A stretch of DNA of 64,000 nucleotides from Thermocrispum municipale DSM 44069 (lineage in GTDB: Bacteria; Actinomycetota; Actinomycetes; Mycobacteriales; Pseudonocardiaceae), in assembly GCF_000427825.1 (NCBI RefSeq), contig NZ_ATYT01000003.1, forward strand, positions 1 to 64,000. Direction: 5' to 3'. Within the stretch, counting starts at the first letter, position 1; the number at the start of each line of letters is the position of its first letter. The position numbers and the translations under genes were made by a program. The notes under the pieces were generated by a model, which ran no database searches, was not told where the DNA came from, and worked only from the letters and a program-made list of their open reading frames with translations. Positions 19,824-27,326 of the stretch are shown here, piece by piece.

Positions 19824-20708
19824 ATGACCTCGGTACTGTCGCGGATCTCCGGCTCGGCGCCCACGTTCTCGGTGGAATTCTTTCCCCCGCGGGACGCCGT
19901 GGAGGAGGGAGTTCTGTGGCGGTCGATTCGTGAGCTCGAGCCGTTCGACCCGGCGTACATGTCGATCACCTACGGTGCGGGCGGCAGTAACCGGGACGGC
20001 ACCATTCGCAGCATCGCGCGGGTCGCGCAGGAAACGACCCTGGTGCCGATGGGCCATCTGACCGCGGTGAACCACTCGGTGGCCGAGTTACGGAACGTGA
20101 TCGGACATTTCGCTGCCGTCGGGGTGCGCAACATCCTCGCGCTGCGCGGTGACCCGCCGGGTGATGTGCACGGCGAATGGATTCCGCACCCCGAGGGGCT
20201 GACGTACGCCTACGAGCTGGTCGAGCTGGTGCGCTCGCTCGGCGACTTCTGCGTGGGAGTGTCCGCGTTCCCGTACGGTCACCCGCGTTCGCCGGATCTG
20301 GAGACGGACACCAAGCACCTGGTGCGCAAGTTCCAAGCCGGCGCGGACTTCGCCATCGCGCAGCTGTTCCACGAAGCCGACGACTTCCTGCGGTTGCGCG
20401 ACCGGCTGGCGGCTGCCGGTGTCGACGCCCCGGTGCTGCCCGGAATCATGCCGCTGACCACGCCGCGGACGCTGCACAAGACGATCGAGTTGTCCGGTGC
20501 GCCCGCGCCGGAGTGGCTGCTGCGGCGGCTGGAGCCGTTGGCGGACGACAAGCAGGCGTTTCGGGCCGCCGGGCTGGACGTGAGCGCCGAACTGTGTGAG
20601 CGGCTGCTGGCCGAAGGGGTGCCGAACCTGCACTTCTACACGTTCAACCGGTCCAAGGCCACGCGGGAATTGATCACGCGGCTCGGGCTGGTGCCGGTGC
20701 GAGCCTGA
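19824..20708 (+). CDS. metF: Methylenetetrahydrofolate reductase family protein
   Basis: Reduces 5,10-methylene-THF to 5-methyl-THF for methionine synthesis. 294 residues with the family start FSVEFFPPRD, the folate/flavin site ITYGAGGSNRDGT, LALRGDPP and the QLFHEADDFLRLRDRL helix region. It corresponds by position to the MTHFR-superfamily gene next to idsA2 in mycobacteria. The frame is open far upstream, but ATG 19824 gives the family N-terminus and follows a -10. Divergent from the prenyl synthase. Confidence 0.9.
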   Translation: MTSVLSRISGSAPTFSVEFFPPRDAVEEGVLWRSIRELEPFDPAYMSITYGAGGSNRDGTIRSIARVAQETTLVPMGHLTAVNHSVAELRNVIGHFAAVGVRNILALRGDPPGDVHGEWIPHPEGLTYAYELVELVRSLGDFCVGVSAFPYGHPRSPDLETDTKHLVRKFQAGADFAIAQLFHEADDFLRLRDRLAAAGVDAPVLPGIMPLTTPRTLHKTIELSGAPAPEWLLRRLEPLADDKQAFRAAGLDVSAELCERLLAEGVPNLHFYTFNRSKATRELITRLGLVPVRA

Positions 20709-20750
20709 AATCAGGCGCGGGCGTCATCCGACGCAGGTAGCCTGCCGTGC

Positions 20751-22430
20751 ATGGCAGAGGGTATTCACGACATCTGCAACAACTACGTCGCCGAGTTCGC
20801 CGCCGCACACCCGGTGGAGGCAACGTCGCTGGGCATCCCCGGGTACGACGACAAGCTGACGGACTACTCGCCCGACGGTGTGGCGCAGCGCGCCGAGCTC
20901 GCGCGCCGCGCCCTGGCCAAGGTGAATGCCGCTGAGCCTGCGGATGATTCGGAGCGGGTGGCCAAGGCCGTGTTCACCGAGCGCGTGGGGCTGACCCTCG
21001 AGCTGCACGAGGCGAACCTGGATCTCGCGCAGCTGAACAACATCGCCAGCCCGGCGCACGAGATCCGCATGGTGTTCGACCTGATGCCTCGCCGGACGGC
21101 GGACGACTGGCGGGCCGTCGCCGAGCGGCTGAAAGCCGTTCCCGGGGCGCTGGCCGGTTATCGGGCGTCGCTGCTGACGGCGGTGGATCGCGGTCAGCGA
21201 CCCGCGCTGCGGCAGGTCGCCAAGGTTGCCGAACAGTGCGAGGTGTGGGCGGGCCTGCACGGATCGGACGGCTTCTTCCAGCAGCTGACGTCCTCCGCGG
21301 CCGATGCCTCGCTCGACGAGTCGTTGCGTCGTGAGCTCGAGCAGCACAGCACCGCTGCTCAGGAGGCGTACGCGGAGTTCGCCGGTTTCCTGCGTGCCGA
21401 GCTGGCGCCGCTGGCCAGAAGCACCGACGCGGTCGGCGCGGAGGAGTACGCGCTGTGGTCGCGGCTGTTCCTCGGCTCGTCGCTGGACCTGCGGGAGGCC
21501 TACGAGTGGGGTTGGCACGAGTTCGCCGAGCTCGAACGGGAGATGAAGGAGGTCGGGCAGCGGATCAAGCCGGGTGCGTCGCTGGCCGAGGTGGCCGCCG
21601 CGCTCGATGCCGACCCGCGCTACCAGGTGACCGGCCGGGATGCGTTCCAGGACTGGATGCAGCGGCACTCCGACGAGGCGGTGCGCGCGCTGCAGGGTAA
21701 GCACTTCGAGATCCCGGAGGAGCTGACGCGACTGGAGTGCCTGATCGCCCCGCCCGGTGGCGCCGTCGGCGCGTACTACACGCATCCGGCGGAGGATTTC
21801 AGCCGCCCCGGCCGCATGTGGTGGTCCATCCCGGCCGATCGGGAGGAGTTCAGCACGTGGCGTGAGCTGAGCGTGGTCTACCACGAAGGTGTGCCGGGGC
21901 ATCACCTGCAGATCGGCACGAGCGTGTACGAGAAGTCGCTGAACCGGTTCCAGCGGTTGTTGGGCAACACGTCGGGCTTGGCCGAGGGTTGGGCGCTGTA
22001 CGCCGAGCTGCTGATGCGCGAGCTCGGATTCCTCACCGACGACGGGAACCTGATGGGCATGCTCGACGGGCAGCTGTTCCGGGCCGCGCGGGTCATCGTG
22101 GACATCGGCATGCACCTGGAGCTGGAGATCCCGCGGGGAACGGGATTCCACGAAGGGGAGCGGTGGACCCCGGAGCTGGGCCTGGAGTTCATGCTGACCC
22201 GCACGATCACCGACCCGGACCACGTGCGCGACGAGATCGACCGGTATCTGGGCTGGCCGGGGCAGGCGCCTGCGTACAAGATCGGCGAGCGGTTGTGGCT
22301 GGCCGCCCGGGAGGACGCCCGGCGCCGGGCTGGGGACGCGTTCGACGTGAAGGACTTCCACACCAAGGCGTTGCGGCTCGGTGGCATGGGGTTGGACACG
22401 CTGCGGGAGCAGCTCGCCGCGCTGTACTAG
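20751..22430 (+). CDS. DUF885 family protein (putative zinc metallopeptidase-like)
   Basis: 559 residues, full length for the family. The DUF885 hallmark VYHEGVPGHHLQIG lies near residue 378, a histidine/glutamate-rich motif resembling metallopeptidase active sites, followed by GLAEGWALYAELLMRELG. No signal peptide, so cytoplasmic. Natural substrate unknown. ATG start with TAGCCT ending 7 nt upstream, again leaderless. Not part of the mycobacterial version of this block. Confidence 0.87.
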   Translation: MAEGIHDICNNYVAEFAAAHPVEATSLGIPGYDDKLTDYSPDGVAQRAELARRALAKVNAAEPADDSERVAKAVFTERVGLTLELHEANLDLAQLNNIASPAHEIRMVFDLMPRRTADDWRAVAERLKAVPGALAGYRASLLTAVDRGQRPALRQVAKVAEQCEVWAGLHGSDGFFQQLTSSAADASLDESLRRELEQHSTAAQEAYAEFAGFLRAELAPLARSTDAVGAEEYALWSRLFLGSSLDLREAYEWGWHEFAELEREMKEVGQRIKPGASLAEVAAALDADPRYQVTGRDAFQDWMQRHSDEAVRALQGKHFEIPEELTRLECLIAPPGGAVGAYYTHPAEDFSRPGRMWWSIPADREEFSTWRELSVVYHEGVPGHHLQIGTSVYEKSLNRFQRLLGNTSGLAEGWALYAELLMRELGFLTDDGNLMGMLDGQLFRAARVIVDIGMHLELEIPRGTGFHEGERWTPELGLEFMLTRTITDPDHVRDEIDRYLGWPGQAPAYKIGERLWLAAREDARRRAGDAFDVKDFHTKALRLGGMGLDTLREQLAALY

Positions 22431-22559
22431 TGGAAACACCCTGGGCACGTTCGCGGCGACCGCATGCGCAGGTCAGCGACACGACGGGGCCGAGGATCGA
22501 ACCGGCCGGAACCACCGGGCCAACTGGGGTCCTCACCGACTGATCACGGTCCCGCGGGT

Positions 22560-22712
22560 CGCTGTCCTACGCCGGTCTCGCCACGGCCGAAGGGTGCTGT
22601 CCTGTCGGGTTGATCAGGCCGAGGGTCGCTGTTTGTCGTCGGGGTCGGTCACGGCCAAGGGGTGTCTTGTCGGGTTGATCGCGGCCAAGGGGCGTCTTGT
22701 CGAATTGATCAC
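22560..22712. repeat. Degenerate tandem repeat, about 30-36 bp, five units
   Basis: The 482-bp gap after the DUF885 gene (22431-22912) holds no credible gene. Within it, five diverged copies share CTTGTCGGGTTGATC and a GCGGCCAAGGGG-like half. The two best copies start near 22663 and 22693. Confidence 0.65.
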
Positions 22713-22912
22713 GACCCGAGTTCCTTCCGGGAATTGCTCGCAGGCCGCTGGCCGCACGTTCCCGCTGGACTGCTCGCGGAGGCTCTCGCTGGTGCGTTTC
22801 CGCCGAACCTGCTCGGGAGGGTTCTCGCCGCCCGCGTCGCGGATCTGTCCGGAGTCGTCGGTGACCGCGGGCAGACCGCTCGCCCGCGCCTTGTTGCGCG
22901 GGACGCAAGCTC

Positions 22913-23470
22913 CTAGTCGAGGGGCAGCGTGCGGCTGAGGATGGCGAACGGCCGCGGGTCGCCGGCGAAGCGGTAGTGCCGCAACACGTCGGTGAAGCCG
23001 AGCCTGCGGTACAGCCGCCACGCCCTGCTCGGCCCCTCCGGCGTGGACAGCAGGACCCGGGGCAGCTGTTGTCCGTCGAGCAGGCTGCGGAGCAATTCCT
23101 CGCCGATGCCGCTGCCTTGGCTGTCCGGGCGCACGTGCAGTTCGGTGAGTTCGAAGTAGTCGTGCAGCGCGTCGGTCGGCTCGCCGCGCGCGACCAGACC
23201 CGCGCGTACTTGTTCGTGCCACCACTGGCCGGGTTGGCCGCGGTAGCCGTAAGCGAGGCCGATCATGGTGCCGTCGGCGTCGAGAGCGGTGACATTGCGC
23301 CAGCCGTCCCGCAGCATGTGCGCCAGCCACATCGGCGCGCGTTGCTCCGCGGTGCCTGCCGGATAGCGCATGGCCTGCACATACAGGTTGAGCGATTCGG
23401 GCAGTCGCTGCCGGAACTCGGCGGGCGTCAGCTCGACGTACCGGATGGTCCCGGAGGGCATCGCTGTCAC
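22913..23470 (-). CDS. GNAT family N-acetyltransferase
   Basis: About 185 residues with a complete GNAT fold. The acetyl-CoA-binding motif is RPDSQGSGIGEELLRSLL and the C-terminal part is TPEGPSRAWRLYRRLGF. The acceptor is unknown. It corresponds by position to the GNAT gene Rv2170 of the mycobacterial block. Start is set at GTG 23470 because GGGAGGAGG lies 5 nt upstream; ATG 23461 and ATG 23521 are alternatives. It is divergent from the HEPN gene, so the LexA-like site at 23588 lies in their shared control region. Confidence 0.87.
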   Translation of the reverse strand: MTAMPSGTIRYVELTPAEFRQRLPESLNLYVQAMRYPAGTAEQRAPMWLAHMLRDGWRNVTALDADGTMIGLAYGYRGQPGQWWHEQVRAGLVARGEPTDALHDYFELTELHVRPDSQGSGIGEELLRSLLDGQQLPRVLLSTPEGPSRAWRLYRRLGFTDVLRHYRFAGDPRPFAILSRTLPLD

Positions 23471-23587
23471 GTCGGCCTCCTCCCTCGCTCTCGGGAAGAA
23501 GTCTAATCGCGGTTCCGCCATGACCGACACTTTCGCGTCCCACGAGGGTTGCCTCGATTCGAACATATGAGCTACTGTTGACCGTGT

Positions 23588-23603
23588 TCGAACATGTGTT
23601 CGG
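23588..23603 (+). promoter_or_regulatory. LexA-type (SOS) operator upstream of the HEPN gene
   Basis: TCGAACATGTGTTCGG matches the actinobacterial SOS box TCGAAC-N4-GTTCGA at 15 of 16 positions, counting N4 as free. TTGACC (23578-23583), a good -35, lies just before it, so a bound repressor would block polymerase. The HEPN gene begins 97 nt downstream. Confidence 0.75.
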
Positions 23604-23700
23604 AATATGGTGGTCCGGGGTGCGGCCCGGCGGCGAGCGGGAAGCGCCGCCGGGCATTCGCTTCGCGGTAAACGCCCCATGGAGGAGTGAGGAGAGCAGC

Positions 23701-24561
23701 ATGGCTGGCACCATGACTCGGCATTCGGCCACCGGCGCCCCGGTTGCTCCGATGGCGCGTTCGTTGCTGGCGCAGGCGCGGCGGATGCTGGTGGACGCCG
23801 AGTGGGCGACCAAGCCCACCGAGCGGTTCTCGGGTGCCTACGCCGCGGCTTTGCGGGCGTCCGCCGCCGTGCTGGTGGCGCGTGGCAGGCCGCATCGGGG
23901 GCGCGCGAAGCCGACCAGTAGTTGGGTGCTGCTGGAGGTCGCCGTGCCCGAGTTGGGTGAGTGGGCGCGGTTCTTCGCGGCGCATTCCGGCATGCACGAG
24001 GCAGTGCAGGCGGGTATCAGCGGACGGATCGGTCAGCGCACGGCCGATGATCTGCTGCGCCAGGCGGCGCAGTTCGTCGAGCTCGCCGCGCGTGCGGTGT
24101 ATTCGGAGCCGGCCGCTGCACCACGACGGCCGCGGGTGCGGCGCAGTGCGGCAGTCGGGTCGACCGGTCACTCCGCGCAGCGGGAGGGAACGGCAGCGAT
24201 CGGCCGCGGCGCCGAAGGCCGGCAGCAGGATCAGTCGAAGCGCGGTCACGGAACCTCGCCGGTCCGCCGTGGCGCTGCGGATCGGCAAGCGGAGCAGTCC
24301 GAGCAGCGGCCCGGAACGTCTGGGTTCCGGCGTGGTGCGGCGGAGCAGCCGTCCCCGCTGCCGTACGAAACCCTCGGGTACCGGCACGGCGCGGCGGATC
24401 AGCCCGAGCAGCAGTACGGCACGTCGACGGATGAACGCGGCGCGGCGCGGTCGACGGACCGGTTCGGGCAGTCCGACGAAACGCCAACGGTTCGTGGTGG
24501 TGCGGCGGAGCAGCCTGCGCCGGTCAGCATTCCGGCGCAGAGAGGGCTCTGGTCGGCCTGA
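23701..24561 (+). CDS. HEPN domain protein (SAV_6107-like) with repetitive C-terminal tail
   Basis: 286 residues in two parts. Residues 15-140 form an all-helical HEPN domain (SLLAQARRMLVDAEWATKP, later TADDLLRQAAQFVELAARAVY). It contains R-F-F-A-A-H (WARFFAAHSG), which fits the Rx4-6H active-site pattern of HEPN ribonucleases. Residues 155-285 are six diverged repeats of about 20 residues around RRGAAEQ. Such HEPN proteins are near-universal in actinobacteria, with no firm function. ATG start follows GGAGGAG. A LexA-type operator lies upstream, and the next gene overlaps by 1 nt. RNase activity is inference. Confidence 0.75.
   Translation: MAGTMTRHSATGAPVAPMARSLLAQARRMLVDAEWATKPTERFSGAYAAALRASAAVLVARGRPHRGRAKPTSSWVLLEVAVPELGEWARFFAAHSGMHEAVQAGISGRIGQRTADDLLRQAAQFVELAARAVYSEPAAAPRRPRVRRSAAVGSTGHSAQREGTAAIGRGAEGRQQDQSKRGHGTSPVRRGAADRQAEQSEQRPGTSGFRRGAAEQPSPLPYETLGYRHGAADQPEQQYGTSTDERGAARSTDRFGQSDETPTVRGGAAEQPAPVSIPAQRGLWSA
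24180..24545 (+). repeat. In-frame degenerate repeat encoding the HEPN protein tail
   Basis: Six units of about 60 bp, each coding for a variant of G-x-x-R-R-G-A-A-x-Q. The copies are diverged at both DNA and protein level. Confidence 0.6.
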
Positions 24562-25325
24562 TGTCGGAGAAGGTCCTCATCGACCACGGGCGGCTCCTGG
24601 ACGTGCTGGGGCTCGAGGTCGAGTTGCTGGTGGACGCATCCTCTCGCGCGCGGCCCGATGCGCGGGTGCCTGCGGTCCCCGGATTGACCCTTGCCGAGAC
24701 GGTCCGGCACGTCGGCTCGGTGTATCGCCTGGTTCTGGGGTGGTTGCAGTCCGGTGACCGGCCCACAGACTGGCAGCGCGAGCCGGCTCAGGGTGAGTCG
24801 GTGCAGCAGTACCTGCTGGATGGCTACGCGCAGCTGGCGGAAGAGTTGGCCAAGCGTGATCCCTACGCAGCGGCAGGAACGTGGTGGCCGGAGGACCAGA
24901 CGTCCGGTTTCTGGCGCAGGCGGATGGTGCACGAGACGACGGTGCACCGCACGGATGTGCAGAGCGCGGCCTCGCTCGAGGTCACCGATGTCGCCGACGA
25001 CGTCGCGACCGACGGCATCGACGAGGTGCTCACGCTGTGGTACGGGCATCGCCTCGGTGTGCTGGGAGTGTCGGGCACGCGGACGGGCACGGTCGGCATC
25101 ACCGTGGGGGATCGGCACTGGCTGACCAAAGCAGGCCCCTCGATCACCGCTGCGTGGCGGGTCGACGAGCACGAGGTGATGACGGCCGACGCCCAGGTCA
25201 CCGGCACACCGATGCGGCTCTACCTGTGGTTGTGGGGTCGGGTACCCACCGGCGCGGTGACCACAGACGGAGACGAGGACGCCGTCGCTCAGCTCTGGGC
25301 GCTGCTCCGCCTCGCCACGCGCTGA
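24561..25325 (+). CDS. Maleylpyruvate isomerase N-terminal / DinB-like fold protein
   Basis: 254 residues of the actinobacterial MDMPI family. The N-terminal four-helix DinB-like bundle has the metal-site region ETVRHVGSVYRLVLGWL and later MVHETTVHRTDVQ (His from each part). A C-terminal MDMPI_C-like domain follows. Relatives use mycothiol or other thiols as cofactor; the substrate here is unknown. ATG overlaps the HEPN stop (TGATG), so the two are probably co-transcribed and share the LexA-type site. Confidence 0.82.
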   Translation: MSEKVLIDHGRLLDVLGLEVELLVDASSRARPDARVPAVPGLTLAETVRHVGSVYRLVLGWLQSGDRPTDWQREPAQGESVQQYLLDGYAQLAEELAKRDPYAAAGTWWPEDQTSGFWRRRMVHETTVHRTDVQSAASLEVTDVADDVATDGIDEVLTLWYGHRLGVLGVSGTRTGTVGITVGDRHWLTKAGPSITAAWRVDEHEVMTADAQVTGTPMRLYLWLWGRVPTGAVTTDGDEDAVAQLWALLRLATR

Positions 25326-25500
25326 CATCGAGGCGCGCCGACGCCTCGCTACGTGCTGACATCGAGGCGCGTCGACGTTTCGTTGCGTGCGGACTGCGAG
25401 GTGCGCTGATGTTTCGTTGCGTGCGGACTGCGAGGTGCGCTGATGTTTCGTTGCGTGCGGACTGCGAGGTGCGCTGACGCTTCTACGCGCGGACATCGAG
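25321..25500. repeat. 34-bp tandem repeat array
   Basis: Four full 34-bp units (25321-25354, 25355-25388, 25389-25422, 25423-25456), a 32-bp fifth and a partial sixth. Units 3 and 4 are identical. The core reads GACTGCGAGGTGCGCTGATG. There are no unique spacers, so this is a minisatellite and not a CRISPR array. The first unit begins inside the stop region of the preceding gene. Confidence 0.85.
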
Positions 25501-26099
25501 CGGCTGCATTCGTGCAGAAGCGGGTGACAGCGCGCGGCCGCATCTATGCACGCGGCGGCGTGGACAAGCTGGCCGTCTTCGTGGCGGCGTCGACTGGCTG
25601 CGTCCGTGTTCGCGGTACCGGCTGCGTCCGTGTTCGCGGCGGCGTCGACAAGCTGTGGCCGAGCACAGTCGTGACATCGAGCAGTTCCATCCGTGCAAGC
25701 GCATCGTCGAAGCCCGAAGTCAGCGGTGCGCAGTGCGCCTTTGAAGGCGTCCGCGAACAGCGGGCCGGCAACTGGTTCCACAGCCGGTTGTTGTGCTGCA
25801 GGTTGACGGCTCGACAGGGCGATCGTGGGGCCAGACGGCCGTCGGCCGCTCGCCAGAGCAGGTCGGTGCGCTGCTGGTGGGGAGACCAAAGTTGAGCGAA
25901 GATCGACCTGGGCCAGATCGCTGGCGCGTCCTATTCCGCTGTCGGTCGCGATTTGCCTTATCGGGCAATGTGGCGCGACCGAAGGACACCAAGTGAGAAT
26001 CCGCGGCAGGTGCGTTGAACGCCGAGATGGGTTAGTTCGTCGTGCCGTTTGTCGAACAGAAAACCGAATGTTCGACTACGTCGACGAACGGAGAGTGAC
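25501..26099. other. Gene-poor stretch with further short repeats
   Basis: No open frame here looks like a gene on either strand. The 20-bp GGCTGCGTCCGTGTTCGCGG occurs twice near 25593-25640, and GGCGGCGTCGACAAGCTG-like segments recur around it. It appears to be decayed sequence between the MDMPI gene and the secreted protein gene. Confidence 0.5.
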
Positions 26100-26492
26100 A
26101 TGCGTTCTCGAAAGGTCGCCAAGCGTGCTGGCGTAGTAGCGACTGCCGGTGCGATCGCTGCCGGTGGGATGCTGGCCGGTGCCACCCCGGCGATGGCTGC
26201 CGAACTTCCCGGACCAGGCGTCATGCGAGTCTGTGAATTCGTCGACTTCGACGTGTGGGTGAGGTGGGAGACGCCGGCCTACCTACCCTGGAACTTCCGG
26301 TTCCTCGAGAGGTGGGGTGACGGGTGCCAGGACCTGCACTTCCATCTGAACGATCCCGCGACCATCACGGTGTTCAAGGACAGCGTGACCGGCCCTGTAC
26401 TTGCCAAGTCGGACGACTATGACCCGACGCGCGGAGCCACAGTCGTGGTCAAAGGGGATCGACACCACCCCGTAGTCCGCATCTACACCTGA
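26100..26492 (+). CDS. Small secreted protein, unknown function
   Basis: 130 residues. A clear Sec signal peptide (MRSRKVAKRAGVV, hydrophobic core, then ATPAMA with cleavage before AELPG at about residue 33) is followed by a mature domain of about 97 residues rich in aromatics and with exactly two cysteines (RVCEF, DGCQD), likely one disulfide. ATG start preceded by GGAGAG. It stands alone between repeat-rich DNA and a strong terminator. No family is recognised; it looks like a lineage-specific exoprotein. Confidence 0.7.
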   Translation: MRSRKVAKRAGVVATAGAIAAGGMLAGATPAMAAELPGPGVMRVCEFVDFDVWVRWETPAYLPWNFRFLERWGDGCQDLHFHLNDPATITVFKDSVTGPVLAKSDDYDPTRGATVVVKGDRHHPVVRIYT

Positions 26493-26510
26493 TTCACGCG
26501 GCGACGTTCC

Positions 26511-26546
26511 GGGATCCACGGGCGGGGTTATCTGCCCGTGGATCCC
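26511..26546 (+). terminator. Strong hairpin terminator
   Basis: A perfect 13-bp stem GGGATCCACGGGC / GCCCGTGGATCCC around a 10-nt loop, 18 nt after the secreted protein stop. Confidence 0.85.
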
Positions 26547-26692
26547 TGTCTCCGACGGTTACCGCATATCTCGCGGCGGGCTCCGCCAGGTTCGGCCCGT
26601 CCGGTCAGTCAGCCCGCCTACCGTCTCGTGAAACACAAGCGTGCGGCCATGTCATCGGACTAATCGCCGGTGACTTGAGTGTGAACTCCTGC

Positions 26693-26727
26693 TCGGACTT
26701 CACCGAACCTGTTCGGACTTCACCGAA
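26693..26727. repeat. Two identical 15-bp direct repeats, 20-bp period
   Basis: TCGGACTTCACCGAA occurs at 26693-26707 and 26713-26727, two helical turns apart, in the gap 26547-26789 downstream of def. A weaker third match lies near 26777. Role unknown. Confidence 0.6.
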
Positions 26728-26789
26728 TGCGCGGCACTCCTGTTCCGGCGAAGTGCGCGAAGGCGGCTCAAGAGACATCGGACAAGATT

Positions 26790-27290
26790 TCACCGCTGCC
26801 AGAACCACGACGATTCACGGCACAGCCGGAAAGCCTTCTTCTTTCTTTCCGGCTCGAGCCGGTCCAAGTACAGCATGCCGTCCAAGTGATCGGTCTCGTG
26901 CTGCAGGCATTGCGCCAGCACGTCCTCTCCGGCGACGGTCACCGGCTCGTTGCGAATGTTCACCCCGCGAACCACCGCTCGCTTGGCACGGACGACGGGG
27001 AACCACAACTCGGGCACGGACAGGCAGCCTTCGTCGATCTCGTGTACCTCGTCGGAGACCTCGACCAGCTCAGGGTTGAGCACGTAACCGATTTGCTTGC
27101 CGACCCGGTAGCTGAACGCTCGGAGTCCGACCCCGATCTGCGGCGCCGCCAGCCCGGCGCGGCCAGGCTGGTCGACGGTGTCCAGCAAGTCGCGAACCAA
27201 CCGTTCGGTGGCGGCATCGAGCCGGGTGACGGGCTCACAAGGAGTCTTCAACACCGGGTCGCCGAAATACCGCAGCTCCTTGACCGCCAC
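26790..27290 (-). CDS. def: Peptide deformylase
   Basis: Removes the N-formyl group from new proteins; a metal hydrolase. 166 residues with all three motifs: GLAAPQIG, EGCLSVP (metal Cys) and QHETDHLDG (HExxH metal histidines and catalytic Glu). A short insertion RAKRAVVRGVNIRNEPV lies between motifs 2 and 3. It lies 36 bp downstream of lhr on the same strand and may be co-transcribed with it. Actinobacteria often have more than one deformylase gene, so this may not be the only copy. Confidence 0.95.
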   Translation of the reverse strand: MAVKELRYFGDPVLKTPCEPVTRLDAATERLVRDLLDTVDQPGRAGLAAPQIGVGLRAFSYRVGKQIGYVLNPELVEVSDEVHEIDEGCLSVPELWFPVVRAKRAVVRGVNIRNEPVTVAGEDVLAQCLQHETDHLDGMLYLDRLEPERKKKAFRLCRESSWFWQR

Positions 27291-27326
27291 CGCTCCTCCG
27301 TTCCGCGATCGACGCGACGAACAAGA

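Noticed and set aside
22567-22908. Repeat-peptide gene on the minus strand (DKTPLGRD repeats)
   Set aside because: No ribosome site or plausible start, and the repeats also drift in length out of frame.
23558-23574. Second LexA box at TCGAACATATGAGC
   Set aside because: Only one half-site matches; the other half lacks GTTCG.
25321-25500. CRISPR array
   Set aside because: Units are contiguous with no unique spacers and no cas genes nearby.
26075-26098. LexA box before the small secreted protein (GTTCGACTACGTCGACGAAC)
   Set aside because: Half-sites are in the opposite order (GTTCG then CGAAC), which is not the SOS box.
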